NCBI GenBank assembly: GCA_017397695.1
Contig: JAFQIF010000196.1
Location: forward strand, 1 to 23,166
Direction: 5' to 3'
DNA: 23,166 nt
Origin: Clostridia bacterium
Lineage (GTDB): Bacteria; Bacillota_A; Clostridia; Christensenellales; Aristaeellaceae
In this document: positions 1 through 6,946 of the stretch, one piece after another
Layout: every line of letters starts with the position of its first letter
Numbering within the stretch: position 1 is the stretch's first letter
Made by a program: the position numbers and the translations under genes
Notes under the pieces: generated by a model
What the model saw: only the letters and a program-made list of their open reading frames with translations
What the model was told of the DNA's origin: nothing
The model's database searches: none

Positions 1-207
1 CATGTATTCATAGTTCAGCCCCTTGTAATGTTCCATCTCCTTATTGCACTTGATCCTTCGCCGAATCACACGATACTCGGGATAATCACGACGTACCTGC
101 TGAAGGTGGGCGTATTCCGCGCTCATGGTGTTCTCCGAATACTTGGCAAACGTACGGTCCATCACGATGGTCTGATTCTCATGGTTCAGCTTAAGCGTAT
201 TCTTCAT
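1..207 (-). CDS. Partial uncharacterised protein, paralogue of the next gene (3' end outside window)
   Basis: The reading frame opens with ATG at 207-205, preceded by a strong ribosome site (GGAGG at 217-221 on the minus strand), and runs open to the window edge for 69 codons. I do not recognise a named family. The product begins MKNTLKLNHENQTIVMDR and contains EYAHLQQVRRDYPEY and KGLNYEYM. These blocks line up one-for-one with the N-terminus of the upstream gene (241-735), including NHxNxTIxM, LQxVRRDYPxY and KGLNxEYM, so the two are tandem paralogues. The gap between them is 33 bp, so they are probably cotranscribed. The nearby recombinase suggests mobile-element cargo. No catalytic motif or membrane segment is visible in the portion present, so no function is proposed. 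Confidence 0.75.
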   Translation of the reverse strand, partial: MKNTLKLNHENQTIVMDRTFAKYSENTMSAEYAHLQQVRRDYPEYRVIRRRIKCNKEMEHYKGLNYEYM

Positions 208-240
208 AATTCATATCCTCCAAATCATTCTTTCTCATTT

Positions 241-735
241 TTACGCAATCAGCTTCAGCATCTTCTCTCGGCGCGCCTCGCGCTCAGCTTCCAACTTCGC
301 CTTCTTCTGTGCTTCCTTCTTCTTGCGAAGATCCTCAACAATCTTGCCGCGCTTCTCATGGAACTCACGAACCGCCGGATACTTATCAAGGAACCACTCG
401 CGGATCGTCAGATAGGATTCAGACTTCGCACCAACCGCCTTAGATGCATCATCTTCAGCGCGCATCATCTTGAACTCTGCCATGATGCTCTTATCTTCAT
501 CATCGTGCTTCGTGATGTAGAGTTCCATGTACTCGAAGTTCAGGCCCTTAAAAACATCCAGCGTATCCTCGCTGCTCTTCTTGGTCTTCGCAACAACAGG
601 CGTATAACCCGGGTAGTCGCGGCGGACTTCCTGAAGCGTCTTGTACTCGTCGGTACCATACTTGCAGGATTCGACGTAGAACTTCTTGGTCATTTCGATG
701 GTGTTGTTCTTGTGGTTGATCTGGATGCTAGTCAT
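241..735 (-). CDS. Uncharacterised protein with paralogous N-terminal module and charged helical tail
   Basis: This is a 164-residue protein if translation starts at ATG 735-733, which has AGAGGA about eight bases upstream and aligns with the start of the paralogue at 207. Residues 1 to about 70 form the shared module (NHKNNTIEM, LQEVRRDYPGY, KGLNFEYM). The middle is acidic, and the last 40 or so residues are rich in Lys, Glu, Ala and Arg, suggesting one long helix or coiled coil. A second in-frame start, TTG at 822-820, has an even better ribosome site (AAAGGAGG, 828-835) and would add 29 basic residues; the paralogue has no such extension in view. I know no function. Its setting beside a tyrosine recombinase suggests an integrated element. 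Confidence 0.75.
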   Translation of the reverse strand: MTSIQINHKNNTIEMTKKFYVESCKYGTDEYKTLQEVRRDYPGYTPVVAKTKKSSEDTLDVFKGLNFEYMELYITKHDDEDKSIMAEFKMMRAEDDASKAVGAKSESYLTIREWFLDKYPAVREFHEKRGKIVEDLRKKKEAQKKAKLEAEREARREKMLKLIA

Positions 736-893
736 AATGCTTTCCTCTTTCTTTCCGGGGGCTTGCCCCTGTCGTTTTTTGTTTGAAGGTTTTGTTCCCT
801 TCGTTGTGATCACAGTATACAACAGCGCCTCCTTTATCTAGTCACTTTAATGGTACATGTTTTTATAATCTTTCCTTTTTCTTCAGCCTGATA

Positions 894-908
894 TGTGTTG
901 TAAACACA
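894..908. repeat. Perfect inverted repeat TGTGTT-GTA-AACACA
   Basis: Six-base arms (894-899 and 903-908) surround a 3-bp centre, the size of a dimeric repressor operator or a recombinase core site. It lies between the recombinase and the paralogue genes, 19 bp from the phased repeat array. Function is inferred only from form. Confidence 0.5.
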
Positions 909-926
909 CCTTCCCTGCGCATGCCT

Positions 927-1010
927 TCAAAAGTTGATCCAAAGATATTCAGAAGTTGCGTCAATCTCGTTTCGCAGCTGTGTCAAAGATGATTCAAAGA
1001 AGACTCAAAG
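927..1010. repeat. Array of 11-bp phased direct repeats (consensus TCAAAG on the plus strand)
   Basis: TC-purine-rich units recur with an 11-bp period. TCAAAAG is at 927, TCCAAAG at 938 and TCAGAAG at 949. TCAAAG is at 983, 994 and 1005. Weaker units in phase fill the middle (TCAATC at 961, TCGCAG at 972). The last base of each unit falls at 933, 944, 955, 966, 977, 988, 999 and 1010, exactly 11 apart. One unit per helical turn suggests cooperative binding on one DNA face, as in arm-type integrase or excisionase sites or iterons. The spacer is too short for CRISPR. Confidence 0.6.
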
Positions 1011-1040
1011 TTCATTACGCCTTGATTGCTTGTTCTGTAG

Positions 1041-1072
1041 ACGAAAATAAGGAGAAGCCCTCAAGCTTCTCC
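1041..1072 (-). terminator. Rho-independent terminator of the recombinase gene
   Basis: On the minus strand GGAGAAGC and GCTTCTCC (1072-1065 and 1058-1051) form an 8-bp perfect stem with a 6-base loop, followed by TTATTTTCGT (1050-1041). It starts 8 bp after the recombinase stop codon and would insulate the paralogue genes from recombinase transcription. Confidence 0.75.
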
Positions 1073-1079
1073 CCTCAAT

Positions 1080-2066
1080 TCACCTATGATAAATATTGTT
1101 GATCGGACTATGCTCCAGATACTTCTCCTTCAATTCCTCATCCTTGACGTCAAGATAGTTTCTCTCCGTCACCTTCACGCTTGAGTGTCCAAGAATGCGG
1201 CTAAGCGTGTAGATATCCATGCCGCTGAGCAAGCATCGCTTTGCAAAGTTGTTTCTCAGCGTATGCGGCGATACCTTCTTCGTAATTCCTGCCCTGACCA
1301 CATACTTTCTGAAGTTCGTGCCATACTGCGAAACAGTCATTGGCCGCCCGGTGCTTCGGATCGGAAATGCATAATCGGAACTGCAGTAACGCTCTTTGTA
1401 TTTGAGCCACTTACGCAGTTCCTTTTCTGTTTTCTGAGAAAAGAACACTGTCCGTGTCTTACGGCCTTTCGTCTTTTCAGCAGGCAGCAGGATTGACTTC
1501 TCCATCAGATCAATCTGCTCTGTTTCAACAGAAAGCGTCTCCCCCAACCTTGTGCCGCTGTCAAGCATGATCATCATGACCGTCTTATCCCGGTACTCCA
1601 CAAACAAATCCGTGTTCAGCACTTGCAGCAGCCGCTTGACCTCATAATCCTCCAAGTATTCCTTGGGAGGTCGTTCCTGCGGCAGCAGCCTCACCTTCTT
1701 CATGGGCGTCTTCTCGATATACTCCATCTCAAGCAGCCATGCAAAGAACGTGCGGATGTATCGTAGATAATTGTTGATCGTGATGTTGCTGAGTTTCTGA
1801 TTGTAATCACGGCGATGCGTCGGATAATTGATCATCTCCTGCTTTCTGTCTGCAGAGAATGTATACTTACCTCTGTTCTGCAGATCAAGCATGTATCTCC
1901 GGATCATGACGTCTTTCACAGCCTCAAAGTCTGTGACGTTTTCATTCTCCTTGAGCCATGCCGCAAAGAGATATAGCCCTTGCTTATAGGCCTCTATGGT
2001 CTTCGGACGCAGCATTTCACTGCGGCAGTATTCGACGTAGACACCGATCATCTTTTCTATATTCAT
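1080..2066 (-). CDS. Tyrosine recombinase / phage-type integrase (XerC/D-like)
   Basis: This 328-residue enzyme cuts and rejoins DNA through a 3'-phosphotyrosine link. Residues 1 to about 115 are the SAM-like core-binding domain, and about 135-315 the catalytic domain. The full catalytic set is visible: R173 (SGTRLGE), K200 (KTKGRKTR), H268 and R271 (HTLRNNF), H294 (ILGHSS) and nucleophile Y304 (ERNYLDV). ATG 2066 is chosen because GGGGAGA lies eight bases upstream; the longer TTG start at 2084 would consume that site. There is no extra N-terminal arm-binding domain, so it resembles simple Xer-type or small-element integrases. It sits directly downstream of spo0A and upstream of two unknown paralogues, so it is probably the integrase of an element whose other end lies left of the window. 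It looks intact. Confidence 0.9.
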   Translation of the reverse strand: MNIEKMIGVYVEYCRSEMLRPKTIEAYKQGLYLFAAWLKENENVTDFEAVKDVMIRRYMLDLQNRGKYTFSADRKQEMINYPTHRRDYNQKLSNITINNYLRYIRTFFAWLLEMEYIEKTPMKKVRLLPQERPPKEYLEDYEVKRLLQVLNTDLFVEYRDKTVMMIMLDSGTRLGETLSVETEQIDLMEKSILLPAEKTKGRKTRTVFFSQKTEKELRKWLKYKERYCSSDYAFPIRSTGRPMTVSQYGTNFRKYVVRAGITKKVSPHTLRNNFAKRCLLSGMDIYTLSRILGHSSVKVTERNYLDVKDEELKEKYLEHSPINNIYHR

Positions 2067-2085
2067 AAGCTTTTCTCCCCTCAAA

Positions 2086-2117
2086 CCGACAAACAGGTTC
2101 TTCGTCGGCCCGATTTT
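2086..2117. other. Hairpin in the recombinase 5' leader, terminator-like on the plus strand
   Basis: CCGACAAA (2086-2093) and TTCGTCGG (2101-2108) pair over eight bases with one G-T wobble and a 7-base loop. On the plus strand the stem is followed by CCCGATTTTT, like a terminator. On the minus strand it ends about 20 bases before the recombinase start codon and could affect translation. Which role applies cannot be told from sequence. Confidence 0.4.
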
Positions 2118-2260
2118 TAATTATGAGAGATAAAGCAATTTTAAGGCCAATAACAGTATGTTTTTATATCGTTTCATTCATTGGATTATGGTCATTTTTA
2201 TTGGTTTTTAAAAGAAAATCTCACTCTCCCTTCTCTCCCGGCATACCACTTTTTAAGCTA
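2118..2260. other. AT-rich gene-free gap between spo0A and the recombinase
   Basis: I see no gene and no clear spo0A terminator after its stop codon. The base composition is markedly AT-richer than spo0A. The recombinase promoter must lie here, but I could not settle on one; a CATAAT-like -10 with a distant TTGGCC is the best candidate. This gap is the likely site of any element junction. Confidence 0.4.
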
Positions 2261-3043
2261 TTACGCAGATTCCTTAATTCTAAGCCTATCACTGACAAGT
2301 GCGATAAACTCCCCATTCGTCGGCTTATCATCCAGAGAGCACACATTCCGACCGAACGCCTCGTCAAGCGCTTCGATTCGTCCCCTGTTCCACGCGACCT
2401 CGATCGCATGCCGGATCGCACGCTCCACCTTACTGCTCGTTGTGCCAAACCGGTGCGCAATACCCGGGTAAAGCTCCTTGGTGATCCTGCCCATCAGGTC
2501 GGGATTCTCTATCACCATTTTCACCGCCTCTCGCAGGTATTGGTAGCCCTTGATGTGGGCGGGAATGCCTACCGTCAGAAAGAGATTGGCGATGCGCTCT
2601 TCCAGATTATCTGCGTTCGTGCAAGCCTCCTCCCTCATCTGGAGGCCGATGGCGGCCGCACGCTCATTCTCACCAGCCGCTTCCAGCACGCGCTGCGTCA
2701 GCACAGAAAAATCAAAGGGCTTCACCATATAATAACACGCACCCAGATTGATTGCCCGGGTAATGAAATCATCACGTCCAAGCGCCGTAAGTGCAATCAC
2801 ACCAGGCCGCTGGGCGAGTTTCATTGCGGCAAGGCTTTCGAGCACGCCATAGCCGTCCATCTGCGGCATGATCATATCGCAGACCAGCACATCCGGCTTT
2901 TTTTCCTGTACAAGCCGAACCGCCTCTATTCCATTGGAAGCCGCGCCCACCACTTCGATACCGCTTTGCTGATTCAAATACTCTGTGATCATGCTCTGAA
3001 GCTGCAGATTATCATCGGCAACAACCACACGAACCTTTTCCAT
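2261..3043 (-). CDS. spo0A: Spo0A, master response regulator of sporulation
   Basis: This 260-residue regulator is close to the usual length (about 265). Residues 1-115 are a receiver domain with acidic pocket D10/D11, phosphorylation site D56 (LVCDMIMPQMDG), T86 and K108 (MVKPF). About 145-260 are the Spo0A-specific DNA-binding domain, with a recognition region around SSKVERAIRHAIEVAWNRG and the NGEFIALVSDRLR end. When phosphorylated by the phosphorelay or kinases it binds 0A boxes and commits the cell to sporulation. ATG 3043 is chosen because GGAGGA sits seven bases away; the ATG at 3049 would touch the ribosome site. The gene follows yunB on the same strand but has its own promoter. In many Clostridia spoIVB precedes spo0A; here it does not. 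No clear 0A box was found upstream. Confidence 0.97.
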   Translation of the reverse strand: MEKVRVVVADDNLQLQSMITEYLNQQSGIEVVGAASNGIEAVRLVQEKKPDVLVCDMIMPQMDGYGVLESLAAMKLAQRPGVIALTALGRDDFITRAINLGACYYMVKPFDFSVLTQRVLEAAGENERAAAIGLQMREEACTNADNLEERIANLFLTVGIPAHIKGYQYLREAVKMVIENPDLMGRITKELYPGIAHRFGTTSSKVERAIRHAIEVAWNRGRIEALDEAFGRNVCSLDDKPTNGEFIALVSDRLRIKESA

Positions 3044-3063
3044 CGCCATTCCTCCGTCTCTAT

Positions 3064-3088
3064 ATGCATCCAATTTCTTTTGATGCAT
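3064..3088. repeat. Inverted repeat ATGCATC-N11-GATGCAT in the spo0A leader
   Basis: Perfect 7-base arms at 3064-3070 and 3082-3088 lie between the predicted transcription start and the ribosome site. A third ATGCAT (3111-3116) sits between the -35 and -10 of the promoter. Three copies within 53 bp suggest an operator set, but no regulator is known to me for this motif. Confidence 0.45.
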
Positions 3089-3100
3089 CCATTTAATATA

Positions 3101-3129
3101 ACTATATCACATGCATTTTACGATGTAAA
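3101..3129 (-). promoter_or_regulatory. Sigma-A-type promoter of spo0A
   Basis: On the minus strand TTTACA (3129-3124) and TATAGT (3106-3101) are separated by 17 bp. Transcription would start near 3094, about 50 bases before the spo0A start codon. An ATGCAT palindrome occupies the spacer. Confidence 0.65.
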
Positions 3130-3194
3130 TAACATATTTGGCATTTATCCAGTTTCTATATCATGTATACGCATCTCTTCATATTTTAGAATAT

Positions 3195-3239
3195 AAAAGC
3201 CTGAATCCCTGATCCAGTTTATGCCCATATTCGGCTTTT
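3195..3239 (-). terminator. Possible terminator of yunB
   Basis: AAAAGCC-T-GAAT (3195-3206) can pair with ATTCGGCTTTT (3229-3239) with one bulge and a loop of about 22 bases. On the minus strand it overlaps the yunB stop codon and is followed by a short T-rich stretch. The large loop makes it a weak call. Confidence 0.4.
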
Positions 3240-3915
3240 ACTGTACCATATTCAGCTCCGCCTCATTGAGATCATAACCTACAAATCCCTCAGGCACTGC
3301 GCCCACAATGATAGATTCTGCGACAAGCATATTGGCGGTCACCTGCGTCGTCTTTGCGCCTGTAGGAATGACAATCCGAATACTCGCCTTCACCTGCAGA
3401 TACACTTTGTGGCGTGTCTGATTGATGCCGCAAGCCTCAAACTCTGTGGCAAACTCAGTCGCAATGGAACCGATCGGCACGATAGATACCGGAATTCCGG
3501 GTCCGCTGCCGGCAAAGAGCGTTACGCCAAGTGCAGCGCCAAGCGGTACTGTGACGCGTTCACTGCTCATGTTGTTGAGCCTGCGAAGCGCTGCCTCGCC
3601 AGCTCTGTCCGCCAGGCGGTTCATCTGCATGGTATTGGCTGTAAGCAGCGCCACCTGCCCCCGCTCATCCATGCGTACCGTCATCAGATCGCCATACGCC
3701 ACACCCTCCTCGATCGCTTCTGCCAGCGCGCCATAGAGCACCTGCGAAGCCATCGCCGCTGACCGCGCCTCTGCCAGAGAAAAGACAACCGGCTTGAAAT
3801 TGCGGTCAATCAGCAAAAACAGCACGAGCAGAACAAGCGCAAGCAGAAGCAGACGTCTGAAAAAACGCCTCTTTTTGACCCGAGCAGAATACTTTCTGAT
3901 CTCTGCGGCAGTCAT
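3238..3915 (-). CDS. yunB: Sporulation protein YunB
   Basis: This 225-residue protein has a basic N-terminus (KKRRFFRR), one membrane segment at about residues 21-36 and an extracytoplasmic domain. Family hallmarks are FKPVVFSLAEA just after the membrane segment (40-50), the VPLGAALG and IPVSIVPIGS stretches (123-150), GINQTRHKVYLQV (163-175) and VIVG-like SIIVGAVP (201-208). In Bacillus YunB is a mother-cell sporulation protein whose mutant sporulates poorly; its biochemical role is not established. The start at 3915 has GGAGGGAGGG just upstream. It lies upstream of spo0A on the same strand and diverges from the penicillin-binding protein gene across about 127 bp. I did not find a convincing sigma-E promoter. 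Confidence 0.92.
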   Translation of the reverse strand: MTAAEIRKYSARVKKRRFFRRLLLLALVLLVLFLLIDRNFKPVVFSLAEARSAAMASQVLYGALAEAIEEGVAYGDLMTVRMDERGQVALLTANTMQMNRLADRAGEAALRRLNNMSSERVTVPLGAALGVTLFAGSGPGIPVSIVPIGSIATEFATEFEACGINQTRHKVYLQVKASIRIVIPTGAKTTQVTANMLVAESIIVGAVPEGFVGYDLNEAELNMVQ

Positions 3916-3988
3916 TTCATCCCTCCCTCCGTCTTATATTCAAAACCTGACGCTTTTTTGCATTTGTGATGCGAAGCCCCGAATTATG

Positions 3989-3997
3989 TGGTATAAT
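3989..3997 (+). promoter_or_regulatory. Extended -10 promoter of the penicillin-binding protein gene
   Basis: TG at 3989-3990, one base, then a perfect TATAAT at 3992-3997 form an extended -10 element. No good -35 lies 16-18 bp upstream, which is typical for this promoter class. The start codon follows 46 bases later. Confidence 0.6.
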
Positions 3998-4042
3998 TAT
4001 TTTGTATGATTATCACCCTACCCCTCAGCAAGGAGGAAATGC

Positions 4043-6931
4043 ATGCCTAAGTCCGACGACGTCAACAAGAAACCGCCAAAGAAGAATGCGCCGCTTACCC
4101 CCGCTCAGGATGATGCGGCTTCCCAGGCGGAGCTTGAGGCAACGCAGCTGCACATCGGCGATCCAAAGAAGACCGCCATGCAGCACACCACGCGCATGCC
4201 TGCGCCCGTGATGACCAAGCCAAAGAAGAAGAAAAAGAAAAAAGCGGAAGCCGACAGCCATCCGCATTCCATCTTTAAGCCCCGCACCAAATACCCCAAC
4301 TTTCTGCTCAGCGTTCTGGTTTCGTCCGTGCGCATTTCCGTGTTGTTCATCCTATGCGCGTGTCTGGCCGTAGTCGGTGCACTGGTGGGTATCGCCAAGG
4401 CATACGTCGATACCGCGCCCACGCTGGATCTGGCAGCTCTGGATTCACAGGACAAAACGTCCTTCATCTACGACAGCCAGGGCAACCTGATCACCGACTA
4501 TAAGGGTACTGAGGACCGCGTCATGGTTTCCATCGACGAGATTCCTCAGATGCTGCAGAACGCTTTTATTGCCGTGGAAGACGCTCGCTTTTACGAGCAC
4601 AACGGCGTGGACGTGAAGCGTATCGTCGGTGCGCTGGTGGCCAACCTGACTACCGGTTCCTCGCAGGGCGGCTCTACCATCACGCAGCAGCTCATCAAAA
4701 TGACCGTGCTCTCCAGCGAGCAGAGCTACAAGCGCAAGCTGCAGGAGGCCTATCTGGCCATGGAGCTGGAAACGCGATATACCAAGGATCAGATTCTGGA
4801 AAGCTACCTCAACACGATCTTCATGGGCGGCAGCTATTACGGCGTCAACGTCGCCGCCTACGGCTACTTCGGTAAAGAGCTCAGTGAGCTGACGCTTCGT
4901 GAATGTGCGATGCTTGCCGGCATGACCCGAAGCCCGAACTACTACAACCCGCGCCGCAACTTCTATTCCCGCAACACCGAGGGCAGCAACACAGCCGACA
5001 TCACCAACAACCGCACGGATTATGTGCTGCGGCAGATGCGTGAAAATGGCCTGATTTCCACCCAGGAATACAATGCTGCGCTCGACCGTTCCACAGCTTC
5101 CGTACTGGAAAAATCGCCGGCATCCACGGATATGTACCCCTATGCGCACTATGTGGAATATGCCATCAGCGACGTCGTGGATACTTTCCTGGAGCTGCAC
5201 AACCTGGAGGATACCTCCGCCAACCGCTACGCGATGGAAAACGAGCTGCGAACCGGCGGCTACAGTGTCTATCTGTGCCTGGATACGCAGATTCAGCAGA
5301 TCGTCGAGGATTCGCTGGCGAGCTGGAACGACTATCCGCGCCTGCGCGACCCCAGCGATAAGGTCTATCAGGCGCGCAATGCCGATGGCACCTACACCGA
5401 AATCGAGCAGCCGCAGGCTGCCGCGTGCGTATACGACTATCGCACCGGCGAGCTCAAGGCGATTGTCGGCGGCCGCTACAAGCCGACTGCCCGCAAGACG
5501 CTCAACCGTGCCAGCGACATGAACATGCCCGTCGGTTCCTCCATCAAGCCGCTGACGGTATATGCTCCGGCGATCGATCTGGGCGCTTCGCCCGCCTCTA
5601 TCGCCTACAACATGCCGGTTCCGATCTCCGGCTGGAGAGATTCCGCCGGCAAGGACTCCTGGCCGCAGAACTACGGCGGCGGCGGCTACAAGGGCCCACA
5701 GAGCTTCCGCGATGCTATGCGCAATTCGCACAATACCTCTGCCGCGCAAATCCTGATGAGCTATGTCGGCGTGAACCGTGCAGTCAATTATCTGCATCTG
5801 ATGGGCATCGATGACAAGCACATCAATGCCGATCCTTTTGGCCTGGCGCTGGGTTCTTCCGGCATCACGCCGGTACAAATGGCTGTCGCCTTCGGTACCA
5901 TTGCCAACAAGGGCGTTTATCAGGAACCGATCTCCTTCTCTCACATTCTGGACAGCAACGGCAACGTCTACGTCGATATGCGCCAGAGGCAGGATCGCCA
6001 CCAGGCATTCAAGCCCTCTACGGCCTATCTGATTACGGACATGCTCAAGGAAGCCGTTCAGAGCGGCACGGGCACAAAAGCCAAAATCTCCTCGCAGGTA
6101 GTCGGCGGTAAAACCGGTACCAACTCCGACGCCAAAGGCGTGTTTTTCGCCGGCATGACGGGCTGGTACTCCAGCAGCGTGTGGATCGGCCATGACAATT
6201 ACAAGGCCCTGTCCAGCAAGGCGACCGGCGGCAATGCAGCCGCTCCGCTGTGGCAGAGCTTCATGGAAAAAATCCACAAGACCAAGGATCTGGACTCCCG
6301 TGAAATCATAGACGGCACGCCGGCGGACTACGGCCTTGTGCGCGTGACAACCTGCGGCGTCAGCGGCCAGCTCGCCACCGATGCATGCTACAACGACGTA
6401 AGCGGCTACAAGACGATTACGGACTACTGGTACGAGGGCAGCGTGCCCACGTCCTACTGCTCGATGCACAAGCAGGTTTCCGTGTGTACAGATTCCGGCC
6501 TGCTGGCCACGCAGTATTGTCCTTCTTCCGTCGTGGACGATCGCGGCATCGTGCTCATCCCGCGTGGCCATCCACTCTATAATTACATCGGCAGCTACGG
6601 CGATACGATCCGCAAGTATCTGGGCGAATTCGCCACGCTGCAAAGCCAGTCCGACATCAACAATCACATCTGCCAGCTGCATGACGCTTATACTGCGTCC
6701 CAGTCTACCTACGAGCTGGAAGCGATCTACAACGACGCGTACAACCTGACGCTCACCGCCTATCAGCTGGTCGGCTCCTCGCCGTACATTTCCAACGATA
6801 CGCGCAGGCAGATCAACACCGCCATCAGCGCGGTGCAGACGCTGCTGTCGATCTATCCGATCGACTACACATCGCTGCAGGGCGCAACCAACAATCTGCG
6901 CAGCCAGCTGCAGGCAGCCGGCCTCCTGTGA
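4043..6931 (+). CDS. Class A penicillin-binding protein (transglycosylase/transpeptidase, PBP1a type)
   Basis: This 962-residue bifunctional peptidoglycan synthase polymerises lipid II and crosslinks stem peptides. A cytoplasmic tail with seven consecutive lysines (about 61-67) precedes one membrane segment (about 92-118). The GT51 domain (about 140-330) has catalytic E179 in EDARFYEH and QGGSTITQQL (208-217). The transpeptidase (about 400-745) has S499-x-x-K502, S562-H-N564 and K690-T-G692. The tail has three Cys-containing SGxLAT/YC blocks (770-827), common in clostridial class A enzymes, and a predicted helical segment (about 860-960), with no PASTA or FN3 domain visible. The start has AAGGAGG six bases upstream. 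A 34-codon gene follows in the same transcript. The large minus-strand frame opposite it is a composition shadow. Confidence 0.95.
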   Translation: MPKSDDVNKKPPKKNAPLTPAQDDAASQAELEATQLHIGDPKKTAMQHTTRMPAPVMTKPKKKKKKKAEADSHPHSIFKPRTKYPNFLLSVLVSSVRISVLFILCACLAVVGALVGIAKAYVDTAPTLDLAALDSQDKTSFIYDSQGNLITDYKGTEDRVMVSIDEIPQMLQNAFIAVEDARFYEHNGVDVKRIVGALVANLTTGSSQGGSTITQQLIKMTVLSSEQSYKRKLQEAYLAMELETRYTKDQILESYLNTIFMGGSYYGVNVAAYGYFGKELSELTLRECAMLAGMTRSPNYYNPRRNFYSRNTEGSNTADITNNRTDYVLRQMRENGLISTQEYNAALDRSTASVLEKSPASTDMYPYAHYVEYAISDVVDTFLELHNLEDTSANRYAMENELRTGGYSVYLCLDTQIQQIVEDSLASWNDYPRLRDPSDKVYQARNADGTYTEIEQPQAAACVYDYRTGELKAIVGGRYKPTARKTLNRASDMNMPVGSSIKPLTVYAPAIDLGASPASIAYNMPVPISGWRDSAGKDSWPQNYGGGGYKGPQSFRDAMRNSHNTSAAQILMSYVGVNRAVNYLHLMGIDDKHINADPFGLALGSSGITPVQMAVAFGTIANKGVYQEPISFSHILDSNGNVYVDMRQRQDRHQAFKPSTAYLITDMLKEAVQSGTGTKAKISSQVVGGKTGTNSDAKGVFFAGMTGWYSSSVWIGHDNYKALSSKATGGNAAAPLWQSFMEKIHKTKDLDSREIIDGTPADYGLVRVTTCGVSGQLATDACYNDVSGYKTITDYWYEGSVPTSYCSMHKQVSVCTDSGLLATQYCPSSVVDDRGIVLIPRGHPLYNYIGSYGDTIRKYLGEFATLQSQSDINNHICQLHDAYTASQSTYELEAIYNDAYNLTLTAYQLVGSSPYISNDTRRQINTAISAVQTLLSIYPIDYTSLQGATNNLRSQLQAAGLL

Positions 6932-6946
6932 TGAGGAGATGATTCC

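Larger units (their letters stand above)
736..1040. promoter_or_regulatory. Control region between recombinase and paralogue genes
   Basis: This gap has no convincing gene. It holds an alternative TTG start with a perfect ribosome site (820-835), a 15-bp palindrome (894-908) and an array of 11-bp phased repeats (927-1010). I did not find a convincing minus-strand sigma-A promoter for the paralogue genes here; a TATAAT at 864-869 on the plus strand lacks a good -35. Confidence 0.45.

Noticed and set aside
756..776. GGGG-CTTG-CCCC hairpin followed by T residues on the plus strand as a terminator
   Set aside because: The stem is only four pairs, lies within the possible N-terminal extension of the minus-strand gene, and has no plus-strand gene to terminate.
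28..786. Plus-strand frame opposite the two paralogues
   Set aside because: The minus-strand genes share conserved protein blocks and have ribosome sites; this frame runs across both and their gap with neither.
927..1010. CRISPR array
   Set aside because: Units are 6-7 bp with 4-5 bp between them; there are no spacers of 30 bp or so and no cas genes.
3921..4010. Sigma-E promoter for yunB (TCATACA and CATAATT on the minus strand)
   Set aside because: Only a partial match to the known consensus; expected from biology but not clear enough in sequence.
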